From: Paenibacillus sp. FSL R5-0341
GTDB taxonomy: Bacteria > Bacillota > Bacilli > Paenibacillales > Paenibacillaceae
Direction: 5' to 3'
DNA: 64,000 bases
NCBI RefSeq assembly: GCF_037975235.1
Contig: NZ_CP150241.1
Location: 5,146,001-5,210,000 of the forward strand
The translations under genes were made by a program, and so were the position numbers. Below, one piece after another: positions 1 to 9,010 of the stretch. Below the pieces are notes generated by a model, which was given only the letters and a program-made list of their open reading frames with translations, was not told the origin of the DNA and ran no database searches. How positions within the stretch are numbered: the stretch's first letter is position 1; each line of letters begins with the position of its first letter.

Positions 1-135
1 GCCCGGCTGCGTGGAGGCCACGTATACAAGTAATGACGGGTCTCCAGCATTTCCAGGCTGCACTTCAACCTCTGCACAGGACAATCCATCTACCTCGGTT
101 AATCTGCGTATTTTGGCATCTTGAATGGCATACAT
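1..135 (-). CDS. Unknown protein, N-terminal fragment (runs off the window)
   Basis: The open frame begins at an ATG preceded by AAAGGAG about 11 nt upstream and runs leftward off the window edge, so only the first 45 residues (beginning MYAIQDAKIRRLTEVDG) are visible. A second, closer ATG lies in another frame and stops quickly, so it was not chosen. No family is recognised. It follows the 99-residue gene on the same strand with a gap of about 30 bp, so the two are probably cotranscribed. Confidence 0.55.
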   Translation of the reverse strand, partial: MYAIQDAKIRRLTEVDGLSCAEVEVQPGNAGDPSLLVYVASTQPG

Positions 136-166
136 TCGTCATCGCGCTCCTTTTCCTATGTGCTTA

Positions 167-466
167 TCATGTACTTTGTTCAATCTGATATCGTGTCTCT
201 GGTGTCCCCAATCGATAAATCTCCCGATACACCTGTTGTAATACCGTTTCATACGCCCGGTTTACGGACTCCTCCGGTGTATCTGGCCATGGGAATACCA
301 TGCCAGGAAAGGCCTCTTCCTCCTTTTCCTGCATGAGATTGAGCATTCCCAGCAATTGCTCCGCTTCCTGTGGCGTAGCCTGAATGATCCATTCATATGA
401 TGTTACAGATGGATTCGGAATAACGGAGCGGCCCATGACAGACACATAATACTTCATACTGTCCAT
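167..466 (-). CDS. Hypothetical 99-aa soluble protein
   Basis: A small acidic protein with no signal peptide or membrane segment. The middle (residues about 30-55) is rich in Glu, Gln, Leu and Met and probably helical. The start is an ATG with GGAGAG 8 nt upstream. It is transcribed away from asnB across a 193-bp intergenic region and lies just upstream of another unknown gene on the same strand. I do not recognise the family and assign no function. The ribosome site and the gene-like spacing are the main evidence that it is real. Confidence 0.65.
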   Translation of the reverse strand: MDSMKYYVSVMGRSVIPNPSVTSYEWIIQATPQEAEQLLGMLNLMQEKEEEAFPGMVFPWPDTPEESVNRAYETVLQQVYREIYRLGTPETRYQIEQST

Positions 467-659
467 TGCATGTTCTCTCCTTCACAGGCATGTTGAGGCC
501 GTTGTCCCTAGAACTAGTTTCCGAAGAGGACAGACATTTTATGCCTGCTTTCGGCATATATTTGTTACGACTTCTGACGAAAAAGACAACATTTGCTGGC
601 TGTCAGTAATTCTGCAGCCATACGGATGAATGACTCGACCAAGAAAGGATGAACAAACC

Positions 660-2504
660 ATGTGCGGTATTACCGGCTTCATACAGTGGAATCGGGATCT
701 GACCCAGGAATCAGAGCTGCTAGTCCGTATGACGGACAGCTTGTCGAACCGGGGGCCCGACGCTTCAGGTACATGGATCTCCAATCCTTGTGCCTTTGGA
801 CATCGGCGTCTTAGTGTAATGGACCCCGAGAACGGGGCACAGCCCATGCATGCGTTACAAGGAGATACCTCCTATACCGTCGTGTATAACGGAGAACTAT
901 ACAATGCACCCGAGTTGAAAAAGGAACTTCTCCAGCGGGGGCATCAGTTCCGTACGCAATGTGATACGGAAGTGTTGCTCGCCTCTTATATTGAGTGGGG
1001 ACCGGCATGCGTTGACCGGTTTAACGGGATTTTCGCTTTTGCCATATGGGATGGGGGACGCGAACAGGTTTTTATCGCACGGGATCGCCTTGGTGTGAAA
1101 CCTCTGTTCTATAGCAATGCCAAAGACACACTCGTATTCGGCTCAGAGCCCAAAGCTCTGCTCATTCACCCGGATGTGGAAGCCGCTGTTGGCCCGGAAG
1201 GATTGGCCGAAGTTTTTATCGTAGGGCCTGCACGGACACCAGGACACGGCGTATACTCTTCACTGAACGAACTCAAGCCTGCACACGCGCTCATCTACAA
1301 CCGAAACGGGATTCGAACCTATGCCTACTGGAAACTGGAAAGCCAGAAACACGAACATAATCTGGAAGAGACCGCAGCCGAGGTGCGAACCCTCTTGCAA
1401 GATACACTGGAGCGCCAGCTGGCATCGGATGTTCCTGTATGCTCTCTTTTATCAGGAGGACTCGACTCCAGCGCCTTGTCTGCGTTAGCCGTGGATTATT
1501 ACAACCGGACGGGGCAAGGCCAAGTCAGTACGTATTCTGTCGATTATGTGGATAATGCCAAGCATTTTCAGGCGCATTCCTTTCAGCCCGGTGCAGATGG
1601 GCCCTGGATTAAGCGAATGGTGGATGAACTCAAGACAGACCATCACTGGATCGAAATCGAGAACGGTGAACTTGTTCATGCATTGACACAGGCCATGCTT
1701 GTGCGGGATCTACCAGGCATGGCGGATGTGGACTCCTCACTCTATCTGTTCTGTAAAGAAATCAAAAAAGGAGCTACGGTTGCCATTTCGGGTGAAGCGG
1801 CGGATGAAGTGTTCGGCGGCTACCCCTGGTTCCATCGCGAAGATATGCTGAACTCTGGTACGTTTCCATGGTCTGTAGCACCTGATATGCGAGCAGCGCT
1901 GTTATCTCCGGACATTCGGGAATGGATTCGACCACTCGACTATTTGGCAGACCGTTATTCCGATGCAGTGGCTGAAGTGCCTCTTCTGGATGGAGAAACA
2001 GGCAAAGCTGCACAAATGCGAGTAATGTCCTATCTGAATATTACACGTTTCATGCCTACACTTCTGGATCGCAAAGACCGGATGAGTATGGGGGCAGGAT
2101 TGGAAGTACGGGTACCCTACTGTGATCATCGTCTGATCCAATATGTCTTTAACATTCCTTGGGAAATGAAAATAACGGGCGGGCGGGAAAAAGGCATCCT
2201 GCGTAAAGCACTCGAAGGTGTCCTGCCAGACGATGTGTTATATCGCAAAAAGAGTCCGTATCCGAAAACACATAACCCACAATACCTGGCCGCGGTCAAA
2301 CAACAGGTACTTGATATTCTGGATGACCCCACTTCGCCTATTTTGCCTTTGATCGACAAAACTCAGATCCGTAATCTTGCATCTTCACCAGATGCAGCTT
2401 CCAATCTTCCCTGGTTCGGACAGTTGATGTCGGGTCCCCAGCTATTTGCATATCTGACTCAGATCAATACCTGGTTGCGGACATATAAAGTCGCTATTCG
2501 TTAA
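660..2504 (+). CDS. asnB: Asparagine synthase (glutamine-hydrolysing), AsnB/AsnO type
   Basis: It converts aspartate, glutamine and ATP to asparagine in the cytoplasm. The start is placed at the ATG giving MCGITGF, because Cys2 must become the N-terminal nucleophile of the Ntn glutaminase domain; AAAGGATG lies just upstream, and an upstream in-frame ATG is rejected. Visible glutaminase motifs are RGPDASG, VVYNGELYN, CDTEVLL and RDRLGVKPLFY. The synthetase domain has the PP-loop SGGLDSS (about residues 265-271) and GEAADEVFGGYPWF. The 614-residue length is normal for the family. It is a single-gene unit ending at a strong terminator. AsnB-like proteins can also amidate other carboxylates, so asparagine synthesis is family inference. 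Confidence 0.93.
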   Translation: MCGITGFIQWNRDLTQESELLVRMTDSLSNRGPDASGTWISNPCAFGHRRLSVMDPENGAQPMHALQGDTSYTVVYNGELYNAPELKKELLQRGHQFRTQCDTEVLLASYIEWGPACVDRFNGIFAFAIWDGGREQVFIARDRLGVKPLFYSNAKDTLVFGSEPKALLIHPDVEAAVGPEGLAEVFIVGPARTPGHGVYSSLNELKPAHALIYNRNGIRTYAYWKLESQKHEHNLEETAAEVRTLLQDTLERQLASDVPVCSLLSGGLDSSALSALAVDYYNRTGQGQVSTYSVDYVDNAKHFQAHSFQPGADGPWIKRMVDELKTDHHWIEIENGELVHALTQAMLVRDLPGMADVDSSLYLFCKEIKKGATVAISGEAADEVFGGYPWFHREDMLNSGTFPWSVAPDMRAALLSPDIREWIRPLDYLADRYSDAVAEVPLLDGETGKAAQMRVMSYLNITRFMPTLLDRKDRMSMGAGLEVRVPYCDHRLIQYVFNIPWEMKITGGREKGILRKALEGVLPDDVLYRKKSPYPKTHNPQYLAAVKQQVLDILDDPTSPILPLIDKTQIRNLASSPDAASNLPWFGQLMSGPQLFAYLTQINTWLRTYKVAIR

Positions 2505-2535
2505 GATGACCATGTGATGGCTCATTCATCAAAAA

Positions 2536-2579
2536 AAGGTGTTAGGATAACAGCATAAGTGCTATTATCCTGACACCTT
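2536..2579. terminator. Bidirectional Rho-independent terminator between asnB and the chemotaxis receptor
   Basis: The hairpin arms AAGGTGT..AGGATAA..AGCA and TGCT..TTATCCT..ACACCTT enclose a 4-nt loop with a single true mismatch, flanked by an A-run on the left and T-rich sequence on the right. It sits between convergent genes and can serve both. Confidence 0.85.
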
Positions 2580-2628
2580 CTTGTTATTCAAATTCATCTA
2601 TGCTGAATTTCACGCTGACCATCCATCA

Positions 2629-4323
2629 TCACACTTTAAATTGACTCAGTGACTGTTGTAACTCTTCTGCCATGGACGAAAGATCATTAGCCGCTGAAGC
2701 AATCTCTTGCATCGCAGACAGTTGTTCTTCTGATGTTGCACTGACTTCCTCTGTTCCAGCAGCCGCATTCTCTGTTACTTCCATAATTGTCTTCATCGAC
2801 ACATTAATCTGTTCTACACCCGCTGCCATTTGCTCAATGGATGCTGATACCTCCTGAGTCTGACCAGCGACATTGCTAACAGCTTCACGGATCTCCTCGA
2901 AAGTCCCCCCTGCTTTTCGGACAAGCTCTATACCTTCCTGAACCTCTGAAGTTACTTCTCCCATGGATTGTGATGCATTATTCATCCCTTTTTGTATAGC
3001 AGCTACGAGTACACTGATCTGTTCGGCTGATTTCGCCGATTGGTCCGACAGCTTGCGTACCTCTGTAGCAACCACCTCGAATCCACGACCATGTTCGCCT
3101 GCTCTTGCAGCTTCAATGGCAGCATTCAGAGATAACAGATTTGTCTGAGCAGATATTTCGGATATACTCTCAACCATGAGTCCGATCTCCTGAGAGTGAT
3201 TGCTCAGTTCTTCAATGACTGCAGCAAGGGTCTGTACAGTCTGATGAATAGAATTCATCTGTCCGACAGCGGATTGAACTGCCTCGTTACCAGACACGGT
3301 TTTGGCTGATGCATTGGTCGCTTCATCTGACATGTTCTGCGTGTTCTCCGTCATCTGCTGAAAACCTGTGGATAATTCATTGATCGTATGGAATCCATCT
3401 CCAACCATTCTCACCTGTGTATCCATACCAGTCGCAATCTCTTCCATCGTAACAGCAACCTGTTCAGTCGCCGAGGCGGTCTGTTCTGTACTTGCCGTTA
3501 ACTCCTCGGAAGAAGCCGCAACCCGATCCGCATTGTTCCCCACCTGATGGATTAATTGACGCAAGTTAACCATCATATCGTTAAAGGATTGTGCCAGATC
3601 CCCGATCTCATCTCGGTTACGAACCACAATAGCCTCGCCTGTCAGGTCTCCATCTGCAATCTGCCTAGCAGATCTGGCTACATATGCAACGGGTCTGGAT
3701 ATAATTCTGCCCATGAAAAGTGCGATTGCTGCTCCCAGAACAATCGATGCTATCCCGATCATCACAATATACCGGAGCACATTATGAATGAGTTTATTAG
3801 CATCCACGATTCCGGCATCCAACGCGCTTTGCTGATGCCGTTCCAAAGCTTCGATACTCTGCTCAAATCTGGACACAATTTCTGGACCTGTTTCGAGTAT
3901 TAACCTTGTAATCTCATTGTTTCTCCCTTGTCTTTTTAAATCCATCACATTTTGAGCATAGGCATAATATTCTTCTGAAATCTCGCTTGAACGATCCAGA
4001 AGATCAATCATCACTTCGGTTGTAACTTCCGCTCGTAATGCATCGCTTATTTTTTGATAATCTTCATAAAAACCCTGAAAATCCTGCGCACTTTTATCAT
4101 TATCTTCCACCACGAAATTTCGCAACTCCACCTGCAAGGATTTCACATCAATAACCATATTTTTAATAACAAGTAGTTTAGCTGTACGGTCTTTGATTAA
4201 ATCTGTATAAGTTTTTTCCACTGAACGAAATTGCGTGTACGAGATCACAACCACAGCTACCAATAAAATAAGTACCGATAAAAAACCCAACAGTAATTTA
4301 CGACTAATGGAAATCCTCTTCAT
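2629..4323 (-). CDS. Methyl-accepting chemotaxis protein
   Basis: A transmembrane chemoreceptor passing an extracellular signal to CheA/CheW. The order is TM1 (about residues 11-30), an extracellular helical region typical of four-helix-bundle sensors, TM2 (about 180-205), a HAMP linker, and a long cytoplasmic coiled coil. The conserved signalling hairpin tip is visible as EISAQTNLLSLNAAIEAARA. At 564 residues it is a standard class. It ends in Phe-Lys-Val with no CheR-tethering pentapeptide. The ligand cannot be deduced. It is monocistronic, with its own long AT-rich upstream region and no other chemotaxis genes nearby. Confidence 0.93.
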   Translation of the reverse strand: MKRISISRKLLLGFLSVLILLVAVVVISYTQFRSVEKTYTDLIKDRTAKLLVIKNMVIDVKSLQVELRNFVVEDNDKSAQDFQGFYEDYQKISDALRAEVTTEVMIDLLDRSSEISEEYYAYAQNVMDLKRQGRNNEITRLILETGPEIVSRFEQSIEALERHQQSALDAGIVDANKLIHNVLRYIVMIGIASIVLGAAIALFMGRIISRPVAYVARSARQIADGDLTGEAIVVRNRDEIGDLAQSFNDMMVNLRQLIHQVGNNADRVAASSEELTASTEQTASATEQVAVTMEEIATGMDTQVRMVGDGFHTINELSTGFQQMTENTQNMSDEATNASAKTVSGNEAVQSAVGQMNSIHQTVQTLAAVIEELSNHSQEIGLMVESISEISAQTNLLSLNAAIEAARAGEHGRGFEVVATEVRKLSDQSAKSAEQISVLVAAIQKGMNNASQSMGEVTSEVQEGIELVRKAGGTFEEIREAVSNVAGQTQEVSASIEQMAAGVEQINVSMKTIMEVTENAAAGTEEVSATSEEQLSAMQEIASAANDLSSMAEELQQSLSQFKV

Positions 4324-4658
4324 TTCATTTCCCCCGTGTGCTTAAAATGACTTGCATTCTATGATTTATGTAGTAAATAACTCTTTGAAGATCTCCCCTC
4401 CTTTTGCGGAATATAGAATTGGTTAAATTTGAGACTATTTAAAATATGTTAGCACATTCGCACACTCAAAAATAGGTCTTTAGTATCTACCAATACTATA
4501 TTTCAAGGTTTTTTTATATAAAATCGACAATATACTACATTCCTTATATCCAAAATTAAATAATTTGAATCTTTAGACCTAAACAAAAAAAGACCTTACC
4601 CAGGAACATCTGCTGGTGTAAAGTCTTTATCCATTTAAAAATAATATATTTGTTATAT
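4324..4658. other. Intergenic: receptor leader and terminator of the radical SAM operon
   Basis: This AT-rich 335-bp stretch is the upstream region of the chemotaxis receptor and the downstream region of the radical SAM operon. I see no clear sigma-D (TAAA / GCCGATAT) promoter. A perfect 6-bp inverted repeat (TAGTAT, 6-nt loop, ATACTA) at 4481-4498 could be an operator but is short enough to be chance. No open frame with a ribosome site was seen. Confidence 0.5.
4589..4628 (-). terminator. Terminator of the STM4011-4015-like operon
   Basis: Read on the minus strand, AAAGACTTTAC pairs with GTAAGGTCTTT (one mismatch) and is followed by a run of T. It lies 30 bp after the stop of the last radical SAM gene and closes the five-gene operon. 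Confidence 0.85.
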
Positions 4659-5522
4659 CTAACGGTTGATTAATACCGGATTTCGTTCAAGCAGCCCACT
4701 GCCAAAGGTTTCCCTGAACGGGGAATCCTCCATATGAATATATCCAATGTAACAACCGCACTTTTTCATGCGACAAGGCCGATCCGCGGCCAAAGCTTGT
4801 AGACCATCGCGATACAGATGCCCAATGATCCGGCGATCCTTATAACACCGCTTCACATGACCGGACCCTTGTACATAAAAGACTTCCGAACCGGCAGCAC
4901 ATCGTTTGCCCAAGCTCTCATAATCCTGCAGATTACCTTCAAAAAGCGGATCAAGCCCACGTAAAAACTGAATCTCTTCCGGCATGTAATACTTGGGCCG
5001 ATCTTTGAAGGCATTAACCCACATATATACATCCTCCGGCAAAGCCTGTCTCATCGACTCAATTGCGGGGAATGCACTGCGGAGTCCGACAGTACCAACA
5101 CTAAATGCTAGCCCCATCTGACGCAAAGTTAGGCATTGTTTTACAAAAGAAGCTTCTTTCGTCTCACGAGGATGATACGTCGCCCAAAAGGCTGCTTTAT
5201 TCGCATCCAGCTCCCTTGCCCAGTCCAGCTTAACCGACAGGTTGGTTTGGATCGCAACTTTATCCACATGTGGCATATGTGACAGCTCAACCATCGCTTC
5301 CCGGTACCAACGACGAACCAATGCTTCACCATAGGGATTGAAGAAAATCGAAAATTGGTGCCCTTCAACTTCCTGCTCCCTCACCCAGTTCAGAAATTGA
5401 CGCAATTGTTGTTCATCCATTTCCAACGTCTCTTTGGAATCCACAGTCTTGCTAAACGGGCAGTATGGACAGTCGTAATTACAGGAAGACAACTTCCCCC
5501 GATAATACAAAGTCGCTCTCAT
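4659..5522 (-). CDS. Radical SAM protein with SPASM-like C-terminus, STM4011 family
   Basis: A cytoplasmic iron-sulfur enzyme expected to generate a 5'-deoxyadenosyl radical. The SAM-cluster motif C-x3-C-x2-C is Cys14, Cys18 and Cys21 (SSCNYDCPYCPF). A second cysteine group (Cys208, 226, 250, 255, 257) resembles the auxiliary-cluster region of SPASM/twitch enzymes that modify peptides or complex substrates. The 287-residue length and the gene order match what I know as the STM4011 family, named after a Salmonella locus. Its start overlaps the preceding gene by 4 nt (ATGA), so translation is coupled. It is last in the operon. The substrate is unknown. Confidence 0.85.
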   Translation of the reverse strand: MRATLYYRGKLSSCNYDCPYCPFSKTVDSKETLEMDEQQLRQFLNWVREQEVEGHQFSIFFNPYGEALVRRWYREAMVELSHMPHVDKVAIQTNLSVKLDWARELDANKAAFWATYHPRETKEASFVKQCLTLRQMGLAFSVGTVGLRSAFPAIESMRQALPEDVYMWVNAFKDRPKYYMPEEIQFLRGLDPLFEGNLQDYESLGKRCAAGSEVFYVQGSGHVKRCYKDRRIIGHLYRDGLQALAADRPCRMKKCGCYIGYIHMEDSPFRETFGSGLLERNPVLINR

Positions 5523-6907
5523 GAGAAAACAAACCCTTCCATCTGTTCACGAACTTCGGCAGATATAAGCCAATCTCCAATCGCATCGGAGTAGCCAAGT
5601 CCCTCTTCTGTCAGACGCAGTATCTGCTTGCCCTCATCGTTCTCCAGCTGCGCCATGCCCTCTGTCAGCAGTTCAGTCAGCCAGACATAGTCGGACATCA
5701 CATCAGTACCGAAGCGCTGATGGTAGTCAGACAACGTTAATCCCTCCCGATGTAGCAAGGCCTTCAGAATAAAGCGACGTCTTTGTTCTTCACGGCTTAA
5801 CACGATACCATAATCAGCCACATCATAACGCTCGGTCGCCACATAATCGGCAATGATGCTCTGTGTGGCCTTGTAACTCACGCCGTACTTGGAAGCATAG
5901 TGTACTTCACTCGTATACGAGCGTGCGCCGCATCCCAGACCAACCATGCCTTCCTCCTGACAGCTATAAGGCAGAAGCACTTTGGCGGACGACTGTTCCT
6001 TGGCAAATCTGCGCATCGAATATTGCACATAACCTTTACTTTTCAAAGTCTCACGTGCTGCCTTATACAGCTCCATCCGAATATCAGGTCCCTGACGGAG
6101 AATATCATCAGGCTTCACGATCGTATTTTCCCGTGTATACAAGGGATAGATAAAGATTTCGCCCGGCTCGTAGGCTAACACTCTTTCCAGTGAATAGAGC
6201 CACGATTCAACCGTTTGCCCTGGCAGACCATAGATCAGATCCAGATTCAACAATGGGAAATCATAACGAGTAAGCTTCTCAAGCGCTCGTTCAACCTCCT
6301 GCGGTTTTTGCGGACGATAGATGGCGGATGCTTCAGCTTCAATGAAACTCTGAATCCCCATACTGACACGATCTACACTTCGTTCCTTCATAATGGATAG
6401 CTTAGCTTCCGTAACGGTATCCGGCGACGTCTCCACTGATATTGATGCTTGCGAGGGATCCAGCCCCATCACATGTTCAGCAATATCAAACAGACGGTTC
6501 AACTGGACCTCATTCAATAATGTAGGTGTTCCCCCACCAATCGCGAACCGCGAATACGGTCTTCGAGATGTAATAGGTGCCCACTGCTTCGCCTGACGTT
6601 CCAACGCATCCACATAGCGTTCATGCGTATCATCTCGACGATCCGGCAGTGTGAACAGATTACAGAATCCGCAACGAGCAGCGCAAAAGGGAATGTGCAT
6701 ATATAAAAAATACGTATCGGTATTCTCTTTTTCCCACAGTGACTCCAGTGGCAACGGTGGGTCCAGCTCCCGATATGCCGTCTTGTGTGGGTAAGAGTAT
6801 AAGTAAGAACGATAGGGGAATGCCAGTACTTCACTGAGACCTGTAGTTATATTGGATCCGGACTGTGTGGAATGGCCTGTTGTCGTATGTTGTGATTGTT
6901 TATCCAT
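5519..6907 (-). CDS. HemN-like radical SAM protein, STM4012 family
   Basis: A radical SAM enzyme of the coproporphyrinogen-dehydrogenase-like branch. With the chosen start the cluster cysteines are about 75, 79 and 82 in HIPFCAARCGFC; a GGGTPT SAM-binding loop and MGIQSF follow, and the C-terminal 80 residues resemble the winged HemN_C domain. The start is the ATG preceded by AGGAGG at 6-nt spacing; an ATG 11 codons upstream lacks a ribosome site. It is fourth in the operon, 47 bp after the sulfatase-like gene. The family is known by its STM4012 name and co-occurrence; a role in haem synthesis is not implied by this context. Confidence 0.85.
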   Translation of the reverse strand: MDKQSQHTTTGHSTQSGSNITTGLSEVLAFPYRSYLYSYPHKTAYRELDPPLPLESLWEKENTDTYFLYMHIPFCAARCGFCNLFTLPDRRDDTHERYVDALERQAKQWAPITSRRPYSRFAIGGGTPTLLNEVQLNRLFDIAEHVMGLDPSQASISVETSPDTVTEAKLSIMKERSVDRVSMGIQSFIEAEASAIYRPQKPQEVERALEKLTRYDFPLLNLDLIYGLPGQTVESWLYSLERVLAYEPGEIFIYPLYTRENTIVKPDDILRQGPDIRMELYKAARETLKSKGYVQYSMRRFAKEQSSAKVLLPYSCQEEGMVGLGCGARSYTSEVHYASKYGVSYKATQSIIADYVATERYDVADYGIVLSREEQRRRFILKALLHREGLTLSDYHQRFGTDVMSDYVWLTELLTEGMAQLENDEGKQILRLTEEGLGYSDAIGDWLISAEVREQMEGFVFS

Positions 6908-6954
6908 CGGTTTCCTCCTGTCTCCGGTTGTTGTCATCATAAAAGCAATACATT

Positions 6955-7740
6955 CTATACTAAAAATTCACGGTAAGGCACCGTCCATACGACATCATGT
7001 GCAAGCCGGTGTCCTTGATACCCATCTTCGCCGTAAGCTGTACCATGATCGGAAAAAGCCAGGCAATACGCTGGGCGGGCGCGTTTTCGCATCGCCTCGA
7101 ACAACGGCCCAAGGGCCTCGTCTACATATCGAAGTGCAGCCCGTTGGGTCTCCACCGAGTCCTCCTTGGCTCCTTCTACAAAGTACCGATTTGGACCATG
7201 AATGGCAGACACGTTCAAAAACATAAATATCTTTTCATCCGGCGCCGTCTGCTCAAGCAGCTTTAATGCATGCTGTACCTGATGTTCTGTCGATTTGGGG
7301 TTGGTTACCCCAAAGTTCATTCGCCAGTAGCTCTGTTGAAAATAGCCGGGCAATACTTTCGCAAGTGGGTTTTTTTTCGTAAAAAAGATGACGCCTCCAA
7401 TGCAAATTGTACGGTAACCTTCAGCTGCGAACCCGGATACGATATCTGGTGTGTCGAACAGCCAGGTGTGCGGATGTGTCTTGAGTCCGGTATTCCGGGA
7501 ATGAAACAGCCTTACATGAGATGCCTTATCTGTATTGGCAGGTGTAGGCATAAAACCACCAAAAAAAGCATGGTGCGCCGCGTATGTAAAACTGCCCGGG
7601 GTATGACGCTTCTCCCACGGACCCGAACCACACAGATTTGGACAGTTTTCCTCTTCCAGCTTGGCTACGTCATATCGTAACGTATCCAGCGTAATCATTA
7701 ACAAGTCATGGGAGCCCACGATGGTGTTCATATCAGGCAT
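6955..7740 (-). CDS. Sulfatase-like hydrolase, STM4013/SEN3800 family
   Basis: A cytosolic member of the alkaline-phosphatase/sulfatase superfamily. Visible metal-site motifs are LLMITLDTLRYD (Asp about 19) and FSDHGTAYGEDGYQGH (Asp231, His232 and His244) near the C-terminus; the nucleophile is probably a Ser/Thr in TPGSFTYAAHH. The start has AAAGGAG 10 nt upstream and overlaps the ATP-grasp gene by 8 nt; an ATG 29 codons further up would lie deep in that gene. At about 261 residues it is much shorter than secreted sulfatases and lacks a signal peptide. Substrate unknown; by superfamily it should cleave a phosphate or sulfate ester or transfer such a group. Confidence 0.83.
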   Translation of the reverse strand: MPDMNTIVGSHDLLMITLDTLRYDVAKLEEENCPNLCGSGPWEKRHTPGSFTYAAHHAFFGGFMPTPANTDKASHVRLFHSRNTGLKTHPHTWLFDTPDIVSGFAAEGYRTICIGGVIFFTKKNPLAKVLPGYFQQSYWRMNFGVTNPKSTEHQVQHALKLLEQTAPDEKIFMFLNVSAIHGPNRYFVEGAKEDSVETQRAALRYVDEALGPLFEAMRKRARPAYCLAFSDHGTAYGEDGYQGHRLAHDVVWTVPYREFLV

Positions 7741-9007
7741 GTTGAATAGGCTCCTTTCGTAAAAGTTCCATTTCCCACTCATAGGTTCCGAGGCCATGAT
7801 GCTCGACCCTATATAACAGATCTCCAAACGGATTCACATCCAGCACATAGGCACGTGGATTCGCACCACTCGTAAGCATCACATCAATCCCGGCTGACCA
7901 CGAATTGGGAAATGAAGACATGGCTGCCTGCGCTGCCGTCCGAACTAGCGACATCCGCTGTTCATCCAGCCCTGCTTCAGCAGGCAGCATACGCTCATTG
8001 CGCAGATGCAGATTGGTAATCGGAGTACGGCTCAGCCGCATAATCGCGTGACCTGCCTGTCCACCTGCAACCAGTTGGCGAATATCATAGGCCCGTTGAT
8101 CAAGCGTGGCTTTGGGCATCCACCGTTCAATCTGTGCACCTTCTGCACATAACCAGTTCATCAGCGTAGCAATCTCTTCACTGCCGGTATACTTGCGTAG
8201 ACGTCCTTCATTGAAGAAAATTGTCTTGCCCTGTATCAGTTCCATCCCCATCGTCGTTACAGCGATCTCATCACCTGTTCGGGGATTGACTTGATATGCG
8301 ACAACGCCTGAGGCTCCTGAGCCACTCGCGAGCTTTACAAATACACGATTCATACCAGCAGATTGCATAGCCGTACGTAGATTGGTGTAACTTCGAATCG
8401 GCTGTGAAGAAGTTAGCACCGGGGGGATTTGAACCCCATGGGAAGATAAATGATGTTGGCACTGTCTTTTATCAAACATCAATTGGATATCACTGGGATC
8501 ATTCATAAATCGGACTTCAGGCCACATTTCCCGAGCTTCATGGCCGATTCGATCCAAACATGCTTTCCAGCCACGAAACCACTGAGCAGGTGCGTAAATT
8601 CTTCCCCACTCTTGTTCCAGCGAAAGTGCCTGTTCTGTGGAGAATGCTTCTGCTCCCATTCCATCCGTTAATGTTGTCGTATCGTTCATAGCTCCAAGGA
8701 ACAGTAACTCACGTTCCACTTCCCAATCCTCACCAGGCGCATCAATTCGAATCAGGGGTACCGGCAGATTGGAATCTACAGTATCAGCAATCGTTCCGCC
8801 GTGTCTCCAGTTCTGAAGCAATTGAGCATATGGCAGTACAACCGCAGGTTTCAAACCCAATCTATGCCGGGCCTCTTGCATCCCTTGAGTTCGTCGGTTA
8901 TCGGGGTTTCCAATCAATAATAAGGGTTGATCTCGTGTTGGATCAGGTACATCTATCGGTTGATGCAGGCTTTCTTTTATTTCTTTTATTTCCTTTACGC
9001 CTGACAT
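7733..9007 (-). CDS. ATP-grasp protein, STM4014 family
   Basis: It probably ligates a carboxylate to an amine or similar nucleophile using ATP. ATP-grasp features visible are Lys180 (FDKRQ), the glycine-rich loop with Lys225 (VFVKLASGSGASGVV), AYDIR at about 307-311, and the metal-binding end GIDVM / YVLDVNPFGDLL (Asp375, Asp390, Asn392). An N-terminal pre-grasp region carries LLLIGNPDNRRTQG. The ribosome site (GGAG, 6 nt) overlaps the end of the leucine-rich-repeat gene, 3 bp upstream. Second in the five-gene operon. Its presence suggests peptide-bond-like or amide chemistry, but no substrate can be named. Confidence 0.82.
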   Translation of the reverse strand: MSGVKEIKEIKESLHQPIDVPDPTRDQPLLLIGNPDNRRTQGMQEARHRLGLKPAVVLPYAQLLQNWRHGGTIADTVDSNLPVPLIRIDAPGEDWEVERELLFLGAMNDTTTLTDGMGAEAFSTEQALSLEQEWGRIYAPAQWFRGWKACLDRIGHEAREMWPEVRFMNDPSDIQLMFDKRQCQHHLSSHGVQIPPVLTSSQPIRSYTNLRTAMQSAGMNRVFVKLASGSGASGVVAYQVNPRTGDEIAVTTMGMELIQGKTIFFNEGRLRKYTGSEEIATLMNWLCAEGAQIERWMPKATLDQRAYDIRQLVAGGQAGHAIMRLSRTPITNLHLRNERMLPAEAGLDEQRMSLVRTAAQAAMSSFPNSWSAGIDVMLTSGANPRAYVLDVNPFGDLLYRVEHHGLGTYEWEMELLRKEPIQHA

Positions 9008-9010
9008 TGT

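Noticed and set aside
4481..4498. TAGTAT-N6-ATACTA palindrome as an operator for the chemotaxis gene
   Set aside because: Too short to be significant alone in AT-rich DNA, and not repeated in the window.
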